Positions 1 through 9,074 of a stretch of DNA of 64,000 nt are shown piece by piece. Each line of letters begins with the position of its first letter. The stretch's first letter is position 1. Below the pieces are notes generated by a model, which saw only the letters and a list, made by a program, of their open reading frames with translations, ran no database searches and was not told the DNA's origin. Origin of the DNA: Pararhodospirillum photometricum DSM 122 (GTDB lineage: Bacteria > Pseudomonadota > Alphaproteobacteria > Rhodospirillales > Rhodospirillaceae); contig NC_017059.1 in the NCBI RefSeq assembly GCF_000284415.1, positions 666,772 through 730,771 on the forward strand, given 5' to 3'. The position numbers and the translations under genes are program-made.

Positions 1-2531
1 TGGTGGAAACCCACGGTCGCAGCGAAACCGCCGCCTTGCTCGACGGTCTGGAGGTCCAGCCTCTGCGGGCCCAGGCCTATCGCGAGCGCAGCTTTTTGGA
101 AATGGACCTGGACGCCCTGCTCCAGCGGCGGCCGGGGCTGGTGCTGGTCGATGAGCTGGCCCACACCAATGTGCCGGGCTCGCGCCATCTCAAGCGCTGG
201 CAGGACGTGGACGAGCTGCTGGAGGCCGGGCTGGATGTGTACTCCACCCTCAACATCCAGCATCTGGAGAGCCTGAACGATGTCGTCGAGCGCATTGCCG
301 GCATCACGGTGCGCGAGACCCTGCCCGACAGCGTTTTGCACAAGGCCGACGACATCGAACTGATCGACCTGCCGCCCCAGGCGCTCATCCAGCGCTTGAA
401 CGAGGGCAAGGTTTATGTCCCCGAGCAGGCCCAGCGGGCGCTGCATCACTTCTTTTCCCAGGGCACCTTGACGGCTCTGCGCGAAATGGCCTTGCGTCAG
501 GCCGCCGAGCGGGTCGATGCCCAGATGATGCGCTACATGCGCACCCACGCCATCGCCGGGCCCTGGCCGACCCGCGAGCGCTTGTTGGTGGGGGTGGGGC
601 GGGGCGCTTCGGCTCTGCGCTTGGTGCGCGCGGCCAAACGGGCGGCGGAACGGCGCGGCGCGCCCTGGATCGCCCTCCACGTCGAAACCCCCGCCGAGGC
701 GGGGTTGAGCGAGGAGGACAAGGACGGCCTGTCGGCGGCCCTGCGTCTGGCGGAGCAATTGGGCGGCGAGAGCGCCGTCGTGCAGGGCGAGCGGGTGGCC
801 GAGGAGATCCTGGCCGTTGCCCGCGAGCGCAATGTGAGCCAGATCATCGTCGGGCAGAGCCGGCGCCGCCCGCATCGCCGGGTGCCGCGTTTGCCGGCCG
901 AGCTGCTGCGCCGGGGCGAGGGCATCGACATCTTGGTGGTGGCGGGCGAGCCGCGTGTGGAAGGGCGGGACCGCGCGTGGCGGCTGCCGCGACGGCGCGA
1001 GGGCTGGCGTGGCTATGCGTTTGCCTTTCTGGTGGTGGCCCTGATCACGGCGCTTGGCTTGGTGATCGACTTGTGGGTGCCGGTTCCCGGTCTCTCCATG
1101 GCCTATCTGGCCGGGGTCTTGCTGGTGGCCATGCGCTATCGCCTGGGGCCCTCGATTTTCGCCTCGCTGCTGGGGGTGGTGGCCCTCGATTTCTGCTTCA
1201 CGGCGCCGCATTTCACGTTGCGCATTCACGATGCCCATAACATCGCGACCGTGGTCTTTTTCCTGGTCCTCTCGATTCTGACCTCGAACATTGCCGCGCG
1301 GGTGCGCGACCAGATGGACATGACCCGCACCGGCAATCGGCGCATGACCAACCTTTATGATTTCAATCGCCGCATTGCCGGGGCCGCCGGCCTTGACGAC
1401 GTGCTCTGGGCGGTGGTCCATCACGTGGCGGCCACCATCGGCGGGCAGTCGCTGGTCTTGATGCCGCAAGGCGAGACCCTGGGGGTGATGGCCGGCTACC
1501 CCCCCGAGGACAGCCTGGACGAAAAATCCCAGGCGGCGGCGCGCTGGGCCTGGGAGCACGGCAGCCCGGCCGGGCGCGGCTCGGCCACCTTGCCGGCCGC
1601 CGATTGGCTGTTCTTGCCCATGCGCACGGGGCGGGGACTGGTGGGGGTGTTGGGGGTCCGGCTGGGCGAGGACGAGGCCCTGATCTCGCCCGAGCAAAGC
1701 CGGCTGGTCGGGACCCTGGCCGACCAAGGGGCAGTGGCCATCGAGCGAACCACCCTGGCCGCCGACATCGAAAAAGCCCGGGTCGATGCCGAGACCGAGC
1801 GCCTGCGCACGGCCTTGCTGTCCTCGTTGTCGCATGACCTGCGCACCCCGTTGGTGTCCATCCTGGGGGCGGCGTCGAGTCTGCACGCCTACGAGGAAAC
1901 CCTCAAGCCGGCCCAGCGCCTGGATCTGGTGCAAACCATCCAGGAGGAGGCGGAGCGGCTTAACCGCTTTGTTCAAAACCTTCTCGACATGACCCGCATC
2001 GGGGCCGGCGCCTTGACCCCCAAGACCGACTGGGTGGATCTGGCCGACGTGGTGGGGGCCGCCACCGGCCGCGCCAAGCGCATGTTGCGCCATCGCCCCT
2101 TGCGCCTTGATCTCGATCCCGATCTGCCCTTGTTGGCCCTGGATCCGATCTTGCTGGAGCAGGTCTTTTTTAATCTGATCGACAATGCCTGCAAGTATTC
2201 TCCCGATGGCTCGGCGGTTACGATTTGGGCCCGGCGGCGTGACCGCCATGTGGTCATCGAGGTATGCGATCTGGGTCCCGGCATTCCCGAGCGTGACCGC
2301 GAGCGGGTTTTTGATATGTTTTACCGGGTGCAGGCGGGCGACGGCCAAACCGCGGGGACCGGCCTTGGCCTCGCCATCTGCCGAGGAATTATCGAGGCCC
2401 ACGGCGGCACGATCTCGGCTCAGTCGGGCATCAACGATGCCGGGACCTGTATTGTGATCACCGTGCCGGTGGGGGACGCCCCGGACCTGCCCGACCAGGG
2501 GGAAGCGGATGCCCAAGATTCTGGTGATTGA
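1..2531 (+). CDS. kdpD: KdpD osmosensitive K+ channel sensor histidine kinase, N-terminus cut by window edge
   Basis: Membrane sensor kinase that controls the Kdp high-affinity potassium pump through KdpE. The reading frame is open from the first base; compared with the ~895-residue family about 75 N-terminal residues, including the Walker A loop, lie outside the window. Counting the codon at base 3 as residue 1, one sees the rest of the KdpD domain (ETHGR, DELAHTN, QHLESLNDVV), a UspA-like domain (~190-315), four membrane segments (~345-440), a GAF-like region, the HisKA box SHDLRTPL with phospho-acceptor H611, and the HATPase N box (NLIDNACKYS) and G boxes ([15 protein letters not shown]). 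The 3' end overlaps kdpE by 23 bases. The kdpFABC pump genes would be expected upstream. Confidence 0.97.
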   Translation, partial: VETHGRSETAALLDGLEVQPLRAQAYRERSFLEMDLDALLQRRPGLVLVDELAHTNVPGSRHLKRWQDVDELLEAGLDVYSTLNIQHLESLNDVVERIAGITVRETLPDSVLHKADDIELIDLPPQALIQRLNEGKVYVPEQAQRALHHFFSQGTLTALREMALRQAAERVDAQMMRYMRTHAIAGPWPTRERLLVGVGRGASALRLVRAAKRAAERRGAPWIALHVETPAEAGLSEEDKDGLSAALRLAEQLGGESAVVQGERVAEEILAVARERNVSQIIVGQSRRRPHRRVPRLPAELLRRGEGIDILVVAGEPRVEGRDRAWRLPRRREGWRGYAFAFLVVALITALGLVIDLWVPVPGLSMAYLAGVLLVAMRYRLGPSIFASLLGVVALDFCFTAPHFTLRIHDAHNIATVVFFLVLSILTSNIAARVRDQMDMTRTGNRRMTNLYDFNRRIAGAAGLDDVLWAVVHHVAATIGGQSLVLMPQGETLGVMAGYPPEDSLDEKSQAAARWAWEHGSPAGRGSATLPAADWLFLPMRTGRGLVGVLGVRLGEDEALISPEQSRLVGTLADQGAVAIERTTLAADIEKARVDAETERLRTALLSSLSHDLRTPLVSILGAASSLHAYEETLKPAQRLDLVQTIQEEAERLNRFVQNLLDMTRIGAGALTPKTDWVDLADVVGAATGRAKRMLRHRPLRLDLDPDLPLLALDPILLEQVFFNLIDNACKYSPDGSAVTIWARRRDRHVVIEVCDLGPGIPERDRERVFDMFYRVQAGDGQTAGTGLGLAICRGIIEAHGGTISAQSGINDAGTCIVITVPVGDAPDLPDQGEADAQDSGD

Positions 2532-3201
2532 CGACGAACCCCAGATCCGGCGTTTTCTGGGCATCAGCCTGAGTGCCAACGGGTACACCGTGGTTGAAAG
2601 CGACGGCGGTCAGGCCGGGATCGCGTGCTGTGCTGCCGAGCGGCCCGATCTCGTGATCTTGGATCTCGGCTTGCCCGATCTCGACGGCCAGGAGGTCATC
2701 ACGGCCCTGCGCTCCCAGGGGCCGGTGCCGATCTTGGTGCTCTCGGTGCGCGCCAGCGAGCGCGACAAGGTCGAGGCCCTCGACCGGGGGGCCGACGACT
2801 ACGTGACCAAGCCCTTTGGCATTGCCGAACTGATGGCCCGCATCCGCGCCGCGCTTCGCCAGCGCCCCAGCGATACCGGCGCTAGCGCGGTGATCACGGC
2901 GGGCCGCGTGCGCCTCGATCTCACCCGGCGGTTAGTGACGCGCGACGGCCAGCCGGTGCATTTATCACGCAAAGAATACGACTTGCTCTCGCTGTTGGCC
3001 CGCCACGCCGATCATGTGCTCACCCACAACGAAATCCTGCGCTCGGTGTGGGGCGAGGCCCATGTGCACGATACGGCCTACCTGCGGGTGTATATCAAGC
3101 AGTTGCGCCAGAAGATCGAAACCGACCCGGCCTTGCCGCAAATCCTGATTACCGAACTGGGGGTCGGCTACCGCTTCCGGGCGGCGCCGTCCGACGAGTG
3201 A
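2509..3201 (+). CDS. kdpE: KdpE OmpR-family response regulator
   Basis: DNA-binding response regulator partner of KdpD, expected to activate kdpFABC transcription at low potassium or high osmolarity. It has 230 residues: a receiver domain with acidic pair D8/D9, phospho-acceptor D52 (VILDLGLPD) and the conserved Lys in YVTKPFG, then an OmpR winged helix (LTRRLV, SRKEYDLLSLLARH, VYIKQLRQKI, GVGYRF). The ATG at 2509 follows a GGGGGAAG ribosome-binding site inside the end of kdpD, so translation is probably coupled. A palindromic repeat follows the stop codon. Confidence 0.97.
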   Translation: MPKILVIDDEPQIRRFLGISLSANGYTVVESDGGQAGIACCAAERPDLVILDLGLPDLDGQEVITALRSQGPVPILVLSVRASERDKVEALDRGADDYVTKPFGIAELMARIRAALRQRPSDTGASAVITAGRVRLDLTRRLVTRDGQPVHLSRKEYDLLSLLARHADHVLTHNEILRSVWGEAHVHDTAYLRVYIKQLRQKIETDPALPQILITELGVGYRFRAAPSDE

Positions 3202-3219
3202 GGCAAGGCCCCAGGAACA

Positions 3220-3260
3220 GAGGGGTCTGGGGAGGCCCCCGCCTCCCCAGCCTCCCTTTT
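3220..3260. repeat. GGGGAGGC palindromic repeat between convergent genes
   Basis: GAGGGGTCTGGGGAGGC, then CCCC, then GCCTCCCCAGCC. This is one copy of a dispersed palindrome seen about 15 times in the window. It sits between convergent kdpE and the DUF2155 gene and ends in a T run, so it may terminate transcription from both sides. Confidence 0.8.
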
Positions 3261-3723
3261 AATCAAGCGGCGGCGCCCCATCGCCCGGCGCGGGCAGGGC
3301 CGGGGTGTCGTCGGTCGCCGGCGTCTCCGAGGTGTCCCGATCGGCCGGCACCACGCATTGCAAGACCCAAACGTCGTAAACGCCATGGTCCATCGACGAC
3401 AGCGACGGGCTGGAGGCGAACATCCAGCCATGGAAGACCGGCGTCGGCCCCGCAGTGTCGCCCTGTTCCTCGACTTCCAGGAAACCGGCGCTTTCCGGTT
3501 CATCGGGCGGCAGGCGACGCACGCAGGATTTGACGGTGATCGCCAACACCCCCAAGTGGGTCTGGGTGCCGACGGGCACGGCGATTTCACCGACACGGGC
3601 CGTGATTTTGTCGAGCCAGCCCAGGCGGGCCGTGTCCGCCTGGATTTCCTCGGCCCCGGCCTGTAAAGCCAAGCTGACCAGCCCGGCCATCGCGCCCGCG
3701 CCGCTCCAAACAAAGCGCCTCAT
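3259..3723 (-). CDS. DUF2155 domain-containing periplasmic protein
   Basis: Small protein of 154 residues with an N-terminal hydrophobic signal-like segment (residues ~5-24, ending in ALQAGAEE). The body matches the alphaproteobacterial DUF2155 family (LDKITARVGEI near 37, FHGWMFASSPSLSSMDH near 98, then VYDVWVLQC). The molecular function is unknown. The tail is rich in Pro, Asp and Thr. It follows mlaD with a 4-base overlap and lies in the DUF2155-MlaD-NDUFA12 neighbourhood common in this class. Export is inferred from the signal segment; no catalytic motif is apparent. Confidence 0.85.
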   Translation of the reverse strand: MRRFVWSGAGAMAGLVSLALQAGAEEIQADTARLGWLDKITARVGEIAVPVGTQTHLGVLAITVKSCVRRLPPDEPESAGFLEVEEQGDTAGPTPVFHGWMFASSPSLSSMDHGVYDVWVLQCVVPADRDTSETPATDDTPALPAPGDGAPPLD

Positions 3724-4208
3724 GGTGTTCGTGTCCTGTGCCGATCCTCAGAGCCGGAGGCGGGCGCCTGGGTCGCCAGGAAAATGATTTCGCCAACCAG
3801 TTCTTCCATCGATTGGAAATCCTGGGTGTTGGACAGTCGCCCGCCGGCTGCGATCATGGTGGGGGACTGGCCGGGTTCGAGGCGGATGTACTTCCCCCCC
3901 AGCATGCCGTCGTTGACGATGGCCGCCCGGGTATCCTGGGGCACGCGTACCGCTGACGAAAGGGAGAGATCGACAATCGCCTGATAGGTGGTGGGATCCA
4001 GGCGGCGCCCGGTGACGGTGCCGACCTTGACGCCGTTGATGCGCACATCCGAGCCCGCTTCCAGGCCGCCGATTTTGAGAAAGATCGCCTGAACGGGATA
4101 ACCGGCCACGGGGCGAAGATCGGCGGTGGTGTAGGCGAAAGCGAGAAACACTGCCGCGACGCCCAAGACCACGGCCCCCATGATGGTCTCGATCGGGTTG
4201 CGTTCCAT
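3720..4208 (-). CDS. mlaD: MlaD-like MCE-domain phospholipid transport protein
   Basis: Inner-membrane-anchored MCE protein of 162 residues. MlaD binds phospholipids as part of the MlaFEDB importer that keeps the outer membrane asymmetric. One N-terminal membrane helix (residues ~8-28) is followed by a single MCE domain: GGLEAGSDVRINGVKVGTV, then the LGGKYIRLEPG turn typical of MlaD. It starts 2 bases after the stop of a second MCE gene, so the two are probably co-transcribed. No mlaE or mlaF is in the window. Confidence 0.9.
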   Translation of the reverse strand: MERNPIETIMGAVVLGVAAVFLAFAYTTADLRPVAGYPVQAIFLKIGGLEAGSDVRINGVKVGTVTGRRLDPTTYQAIVDLSLSSAVRVPQDTRAAIVNDGMLGGKYIRLEPGQSPTMIAAGGRLSNTQDFQSMEELVGEIIFLATQAPASGSEDRHRTRTP

Positions 4209-4210
4209 GC

Positions 4211-4909
4211 TTAGTTTCCTTCTGTGGCGGCGGGCGCCGGGAGGCTCTCGGAAGAAGCCGGAAGGCTTGCGGGCGCTTCCGGGCTCGGTGACGCGACCTC
4301 GCGCTCCCGGGCGAGGCGCGCCTCTTCTTGCTGACGCTCTTCTTCCAGCTTGCGGGCCCGTTCTTCCTGCCGGGCCTTATCCTGGGCGGCGCGGCGGGCC
4401 TGTTCCTGCTCTTGCACCTGGGGGGCGGCGGGCCGGTTGGGGTCGAGGCCGCGGCGGGTTTTGGCCATGGCCACCACCTTGGCCAGCAGGTCCTCCATCA
4501 CCACCGAGTCCTGGGTGTAATCCAGGCGCTCGCCCGAGGGGATGGTGCCCATGCCGCCGCCGCCGGTGCGCAGCTCGATGTACTTGCCGCCCAGAAAGCC
4601 CTCGGTATGGATCACGGCGGCGGTGTCGTCGGGCAGGTCCTCGGTGACATCGAGGCGCATGGTGACCAGGGCCCGGTAGCCGTCGGCCAGGGTGTGGCCC
4701 ACCACCTTGCCCACGGGAATGCCGGCCAGTCGAACCTCGCTGCCCACGCCAATGCCATCGGCCCGGTTGAACAAGGCCGTGACCTCGTAAAGCCCCGAGG
4801 GAACGGCGCCTTCATGACGGTTGATGGTGGTCGCCACCACAAGGAGGGCGCCCGCGGCAACAACCACGGCTCCGATCAGGGTTTCCCTGGAACGACTTCG
4901 CGACGGCAT
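4211..4909 (-). CDS. second MlaD-like MCE protein with charged C-terminal helix
   Basis: MCE-domain lipid-transport protein paralogous to its downstream neighbour. From the ATG at 4909 it has 232 residues: a membrane helix (~9-28), an MCE domain (VGSEVRLAGIPVGKVVGH, FLGGKYIELRTGGGG) and a long C-terminal extension rich in Gln, Glu, Arg and Lys (from ~150) that looks like a straight charged helix, then a Pro/Ala/Ser tail. Reading further upstream would run into the NDUFA12 gene, so the ATG at MPSRSRSRE is preferred. Two MCE proteins in tandem could form a mixed hexamer, which is inference. Confidence 0.85.
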   Translation of the reverse strand: MPSRSRSRETLIGAVVVAAGALLVVATTINRHEGAVPSGLYEVTALFNRADGIGVGSEVRLAGIPVGKVVGHTLADGYRALVTMRLDVTEDLPDDTAAVIHTEGFLGGKYIELRTGGGGMGTIPSGERLDYTQDSVVMEDLLAKVVAMAKTRRGLDPNRPAAPQVQEQEQARRAAQDKARQEERARKLEEERQQEEARLAREREVASPSPEAPASLPASSESLPAPAATEGN

Positions 4910-4940
4910 GACAAGGACCGGGTGCGTGAAAGGAAAGGGA

Positions 4941-5291
4941 TCAGGGACGCCACGCCTGATAGTCGCCGGTGGCGGCTGGACGTTGGCCGCCGGCGCGTTC
5001 GTCTCCTTGGGGCACCCGGGCATGGGCGGTGCCGGTCAGGTTGGGCAGATGCGGTTGGCCCCAGGGTCGGTCGCTCACAGGCAGGGGGGCCTCGGCGGTG
5101 TGATGCAGCCACGCATGCCACTCGGGCGGAACCTTGGAGGCCTCGACCTTCCCCTTGTAATCCACCCAACGCTTGCGTCGATACAGGGAGGCCGTCCGGC
5201 TCTCGCGGCTTTGATAATAGCGGTTGCCGTGGACATCCTCGCCCACGAATTCGCCGTTGAGACGGGTGTACAGCCGGGTGCCAAAGTTCAT
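4941..5291 (-). CDS. NADH:ubiquinone oxidoreductase subunit NDUFA12
   Basis: Supernumerary complex I subunit found in alphaproteobacteria and mitochondria. It has 116 residues from the ATG at 5291 (MNFGTRLYTRLNGEFVGED) and shows the family hallmarks GNRYYQSR, RRKRWVDYKG and VPPEWHAWLHH. Complex I core genes are not nearby, which is usual for this gene. It precedes the two MCE genes on the same strand with a 31-base gap. A much longer reading frame continues upstream antisense to hisG, but only this part has family similarity. Confidence 0.93.
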   Translation of the reverse strand: MNFGTRLYTRLNGEFVGEDVHGNRYYQSRESRTASLYRRKRWVDYKGKVEASKVPPEWHAWLHHTAEAPLPVSDRPWGQPHLPNLTGTAHARVPQGDERAGGQRPAATGDYQAWRP

Positions 5292-5693
5292 TGTGACACG
5301 TCTCCTGGGTGGTCGGCCTGGATCCAGCGCAGGCCAGCCCAGGGCCGCGAGGAACGCGGGGGAGGGGGGCACTATGGCGCAAGCGTCGGCCGGCGTCCAG
5401 ACGGGTTCATGGGGAAGAGAAGGGAAGGCTGGGGAGGCGGGCCTCCCCCAGACCCCTCCGTTCCTGGGACTTCTGTGACGGTGGGGTCTGGGGAGGCCCG
5501 CCTCCCCCAGACCCGAGGGGGTCTGGGGGAGGCCGCGCCTCCCCGGCCGTGATCTCCCCCTTACGATCCTTGCCCCGCCGCCAGAACACTGGGCGCGACC
5601 AAAAGAGTGGTATGCGAGCGCGAGAAAGGCTAAAACCGGCCGGGGAGGGCGGTCTGCGTCCTCCGTCCGAGAGACATGGAGGACACCGGTTCC
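5292..5693. other. intergenic region between NDUFA12 and hisG
   Basis: About 400 bases between divergent genes, so it must hold promoters for both. I see a run of palindromic repeats at 5421-5549 and no coding potential or RNA gene that I can support. No convincing -35/-10 pair stands out. Confidence 0.5.
5421..5549. repeat. three tandem GGGGAGGC palindromic repeats
   Basis: Three adjacent copies of the dispersed palindrome at about 5421-5459, 5482-5514 and 5515-5549, each with GGGGAGGC or GGGGGAGGC arms pairing with GCCTCCCC and flanked by TCTGG or CAGACC. This is the densest cluster in the window and the only one between divergent genes, where a terminator role is less obvious. Confidence 0.8.
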
Positions 5694-6377
5694 ATGGCGT
5701 TTGATGCGCGCGACAGCGCAGACAAGCTGGTCCTTGCCCTGCCCAAGGGTCGCATTCTCGATGAGGCCATGCCTCTCGTGCGGGCCACGGGCCTTATCCC
5801 CGAACCCGCTTTCGATGATCCGCGAAGCCGCCAGCTTCGCTTCGCCACCAACCACCCGGACGTGGATATCATCCGGGTGCGCAGTTTTGATGTGGCAACC
5901 TTCGTGGCGTTCGGGGCGGCGCATCTGGGCATCGCGGGTAACGACGTCATCATGGAGTTCAATTATCCCGAGCTGCATGCGCCGCTGGATCTGGGCATTG
6001 GCGCGTGCAAGCTGGCCGTGGCCGAGTCCGCGTCCTTGCTGGCCCAGGACGATCCCCAGCGTTGGTCCCACATCCGTGTCGCGACCAAGTATCCCGAGAT
6101 CACGCGGCGTCACTTTGCCGCGCGCGGCGTCCAGGCCGAGTGCATCAAGCTGAACGGGGCCATGGAACTGGCGCCGGTTCTGGGCTTGTGCCGGCGTATT
6201 GTCGATTTGGTTTCGACCGGCTCTACCTTGCGGGCCAACGGTCTTGTCGAGGTCGAGACCATTACCCAGGTCACGTCCCGTCTGGTCGTCAACCGCACGG
6301 CGATGAAGGTGCGGGCCCGCGAAATGGCGTTTTGGCTCGATCGCTTCCGGGAGGTGTGCCATGCCCGTGCGGCTTGA
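5694..6377 (+). CDS. hisG: ATP phosphoribosyltransferase, short form
   Basis: First step of histidine synthesis (ATP + PRPP to phosphoribosyl-ATP). At about 227 residues it is the short HisG form, lacking the C-terminal regulatory domain, so it should need a HisZ partner that is not in the window. Motifs: LALPKGRI at the N-terminus, [20 protein letters not shown], and the PRPP loop [14 protein letters not shown]. The ATG at 5694 has GGAGG 11 bases upstream; an in-frame ATG at 5676 is possible but has a weaker site. The 3' end overlaps hisD by 17 bases. Confidence 0.96.
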   Translation: MAFDARDSADKLVLALPKGRILDEAMPLVRATGLIPEPAFDDPRSRQLRFATNHPDVDIIRVRSFDVATFVAFGAAHLGIAGNDVIMEFNYPELHAPLDLGIGACKLAVAESASLLAQDDPQRWSHIRVATKYPEITRRHFAARGVQAECIKLNGAMELAPVLGLCRRIVDLVSTGSTLRANGLVEVETITQVTSRLVVNRTAMKVRAREMAFWLDRFREVCHARAA

Positions 6378-7665
6378 CGCGAGAGATCCCGGGTTTGAGG
6401 CGGCGTTCACGACCTTGCTGGGCGGCAAGCGTGAGTCGGCGCAAGACGTCAACGACACCGTGGCCGCGATCCTCGACGACGTGCGCCGTCGAGGCGATGC
6501 GGCCGTTTTGGAGTATACCGCGCGCTTTGACCGCCTGACCCTGGAGCCCCAGGGATTGCGGGTCAGCCTTGGCGAGATCGACACGGCCGTGGCCACCGTT
6601 GATCCCGACGTGCGCGACGCCCTGGCCCTGGCCGCCGATCGCATTGCCTCGTTTCATGGCCGTCAGGTGCCGCAGGGCTTTAGCTACACCGATCAGGCTG
6701 GGGTGCGCCTGGGCCAGCGCTGGACGCCGGTCTCGGCGGTCGGCCTGTATGTGCCGGGCGGCACGGCGGCCTATCCCTCGTCGGTGCTCATGAACGCCGT
6801 GCCCGCCAAGGTGGCCGGCGTCGAGCGCGTGGTCATGGTGGTGCCCACCCCCGGCGGCGTGCTCAACCCGCTGGTGCTGGTGGCGGCGCGCATGGCCGGG
6901 GTCGATGAGATCTACCGGATTGGGGGGGCCCAGGCCGTGGGCGCCCTGGCCTACGGCACCGCGACCATCGCTCCCGTCGATAAGATCGTGGGGCCGGGCA
7001 ATGCCTATGTGGCGGCCGCCAAGCGCCAAGTGTTTGGCACGGTGGGCATCGACATGATCGCCGGTCCCTCGGAAATTTTGGTGGTGGCCGATGCCAGCAA
7101 CGATCCCGACTGGATTGCCATGGATCTGTTGTCCCAGGCCGAGCACGACGCCGCCGCCCAGTCGATCCTGATCACCGACGACGAGGCTTTCGCCGATGCG
7201 GTGGAGCGGGCCGTCGCGATCCAGTTGGCCTCGTTGTCGCGCGTGGACATTGCCTCGGCGTCGTGGCGCGATCACGGGGCGGTCATCGTGGTGGGGGACC
7301 TGCTGGCTGACGCGCCGGCCCTGGTCGATCGCGTGGCGCCCGAGCACCTGGAACTCGCCGTCACCGATCCCGATGCCCTGGCCGAGCGTGTGAAGCATGC
7401 CGGGGCCATCTTCCTGGGGCGCCATACCCCGGAGGCCATCGGCGATTATGTGGCCGGACCCAACCACGTGCTGCCGACCTCGCGTACCGCGCGCTTCTCC
7501 TCGGGATTGGGGGTGCTTGACTTCATGAAGCGGACCACGTTGGTCGGGTGTTCCCCCGGCGCTCTGGGGGCCCTGGGCAGGGCCGCCGTGCGTCTGGCCC
7601 AGGCGGAGGGATTGGAAGCCCACGGCTTGTCGGTGGCGACCCGCCTGAACATCCCTCGGTTCTAG
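6361..7665 (+). CDS. hisD: histidinol dehydrogenase
   Basis: NAD-dependent zinc enzyme that carries out the last two oxidations of histidine synthesis. Full length at 434 residues. Family signatures include [61 protein letters not shown], the zinc/catalytic region SQAEHD and VAPEHLEL, and the C-terminal [18 protein letters not shown]. The start lies inside hisG, giving a coupled hisGD pair. Confidence 0.98.
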   Translation: MPVRLDARDPGFEAAFTTLLGGKRESAQDVNDTVAAILDDVRRRGDAAVLEYTARFDRLTLEPQGLRVSLGEIDTAVATVDPDVRDALALAADRIASFHGRQVPQGFSYTDQAGVRLGQRWTPVSAVGLYVPGGTAAYPSSVLMNAVPAKVAGVERVVMVVPTPGGVLNPLVLVAARMAGVDEIYRIGGAQAVGALAYGTATIAPVDKIVGPGNAYVAAAKRQVFGTVGIDMIAGPSEILVVADASNDPDWIAMDLLSQAEHDAAAQSILITDDEAFADAVERAVAIQLASLSRVDIASASWRDHGAVIVVGDLLADAPALVDRVAPEHLELAVTDPDALAERVKHAGAIFLGRHTPEAIGDYVAGPNHVLPTSRTARFSSGLGVLDFMKRTTLVGCSPGALGALGRAAVRLAQAEGLEAHGLSVATRLNIPRF

Positions 7666-7679
7666 CGGGATTGGCCGTC

Positions 7680-8186
7680 ATGATGCCCCCCGATCCCCCG
7701 CCCGAGGAACCGCTCCTCAAAGAGACGGACCGGCTGGTGGGCATCACCTTGGACGAACGGGTGTTCGTGCGCCGCCGCCCCGAGGTGGAGCACGAACGCG
7801 CCGTGGCCATTTTCGATCTTCTGGAAGACAACCGCTTTGCCGTGCCCGGCCTGGAGGGGCCCTTTCGGCTGGTTCTCAGCTTGGAAGACAATCGCCTTAT
7901 TTTTGATATCCGCGACGAGGCCAATCGGGAGTTGGTCCGTTTTGGCCTGGGGATGACGGCGTTTCGCACCCTTGTGAAAGATTATTTTATGGTGTGTGAG
8001 AGTTATTTTAGTGCCATCCGCACGATGTCGCCCTCCCAGATCGAGGCGATCGACATGGGACGCCGCGCCTTGCACAACGAAGGCGGCTCCTTCTTGCGCC
8101 AGCGGTTGCGTGAGCGGGCGGTGATTGATCATGACACCGGGCGGCGGCTGTTTACGTTGCTGTGCGTGCTCCACGTGCGGGCTTAA
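7680..8186 (+). CDS. UPF0262 family protein
   Basis: Conserved alphaproteobacterial protein of unknown function (168 residues from ATG at 7680). Family-typical stretches are LDERVFVRRRPEVEHER near the N-terminus, FRLVLSLEDNRLIFDI in the middle and SPSQIEAIDMGRRALHNEG near 120. No membrane segment or catalytic motif is evident. It lies 14 bases after hisD and before the low-Mr phosphatase gene, an order often kept in this class, so co-transcription with hisGD is likely. Confidence 0.9.
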   Translation: MMPPDPPPEEPLLKETDRLVGITLDERVFVRRRPEVEHERAVAIFDLLEDNRFAVPGLEGPFRLVLSLEDNRLIFDIRDEANRELVRFGLGMTAFRTLVKDYFMVCESYFSAIRTMSPSQIEAIDMGRRALHNEGGSFLRQRLRERAVIDHDTGRRLFTLLCVLHVRA

Positions 8187-8214
8187 GAAAGAAAGGCTGG
8201 GGGGGCTCGGCCTG

Positions 8215-8700
8215 ATGACATGTCTTCCGGGGTCGTTTGCCGATCGTTCCTTGGGGGCTCCCCTGCCGTCCGCCGTGTTGTTTTGCTGCACCATGAATGC
8301 GGTGCGGTCCCCCATGGCCGAGGGGATTTTGAAGCGCCTGCATGGCACGCGCATTTATGTTCAGTCGGTGGGGGTGCGGGCCGGGGTCGAGATTGATGGC
8401 TTCGCGATTGCCGTGATGGAGGAGATCGGCGTGGACCTGCGCCGCCATATCACGCGCACTTTCGAGGACCTCGAGGATGGGAGCTTTGATGAGGTGATTT
8501 CCCTCTCGCCCGAGGCCCAGCACAAGGCGGTGGAGATGACCCGCTGGATGGCCTGCGAGGTGACGTTTTGGAACACCTTTGATCCCAGCTTGGTCGAGGG
8601 ATCGCGCGAAACGCGCCTGGAGGCCTATCGCACGGTGCGCGACTCCCTGATGACCCGCCTGTTGCAACGCTTCCCGGTCTCGCTCGGACCTGCGGGATAG
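8215..8700 (+). CDS. low-molecular-weight protein tyrosine phosphatase family protein
   Basis: 161 residues with the phosphatase P-loop CTMNAVRS (C-x5-R-S), the signature shared by low-Mr tyrosine phosphatases and arsenate reductases. FCCTMNAVRSPMAEG near the N-terminus and the central SLSPEAQHKAVEMTR region fit the family, but the usual C-terminal DPxxG proton-donor loop is not clear (NTFDPSLVEGSRE may replace it). The substrate cannot be told from sequence. The gap to infA carries a probable promoter, so this may be the last gene of the hisGD transcript. Confidence 0.82.
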   Translation: MTCLPGSFADRSLGAPLPSAVLFCCTMNAVRSPMAEGILKRLHGTRIYVQSVGVRAGVEIDGFAIAVMEEIGVDLRRHITRTFEDLEDGSFDEVISLSPEAQHKAVEMTRWMACEVTFWNTFDPSLVEGSRETRLEAYRTVRDSLMTRLLQRFPVSLGPAG

Positions 8701-8783
8701 TCCCGCAAACACGGGGGCTCGGGCAATCCGGCCCGTCCCCCCTGGCTTGCGCTGCGCCCCCTTCATAAAAATACGAAAATTCC

Positions 8784-8812
8784 TTGACGATGCTTCCCGA
8801 GGGCACTCATAA
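8784..8812 (+). promoter_or_regulatory. candidate sigma-70 promoter for infA
   Basis: TTGACG, a 17-base spacer, then TCATAA, ending 35 bases before the infA start. The flanking sequence is AT-rich compared with the surroundings. The -10 element is only a moderate match. Confidence 0.4.
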
Positions 8813-8847
8813 CGGGGGTCCCTCGAAACCGGGAACCAGTTGGGGTC

Positions 8848-9066
8848 ATGGCCAAAGAAGACGTACTCGAATTTTCCGGCGTGGTGGTTGAGCTTTTGCC
8901 CAACGCCATGTTCCGGGTCAAACTGGACAACGATCATCAGGTCCTTGCCCACACCTCGGGCAAGATGCGCAAGAATCGCATTCGCGTTCTTGTGGGTGAT
9001 CGTGTGACCGTCGAAATGACACCCTACGACCTGACCAAAGGTCGCATCACCTTCCGCTTCAAGTAA
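8848..9066 (+). CDS. infA: translation initiation factor IF-1
   Basis: 72-residue S1/OB-fold protein that binds the ribosomal A site during initiation. The whole protein matches IF-1 ([51 protein letters not shown], ending in RFK). It is followed 8 bases later by maf, as in many alphaproteobacteria. Confidence 0.99.
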   Translation: MAKEDVLEFSGVVVELLPNAMFRVKLDNDHQVLAHTSGKMRKNRIRVLVGDRVTVEMTPYDLTKGRITFRFK

Positions 9067-9074
9067 CGGCGTCC

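Noticed and set aside
5421-5549. Tandem repeats as a CRISPR array
   Set aside because: Units are palindromic, with irregular or no spacers between them, and there are no cas genes.
5292-6644. Upstream extension of the NDUFA12 frame, antisense to hisG and hisD
   Set aside because: Only the last 116 codons (4941-5291) show NDUFA12 similarity; the rest is a shadow of hisG and hisD.
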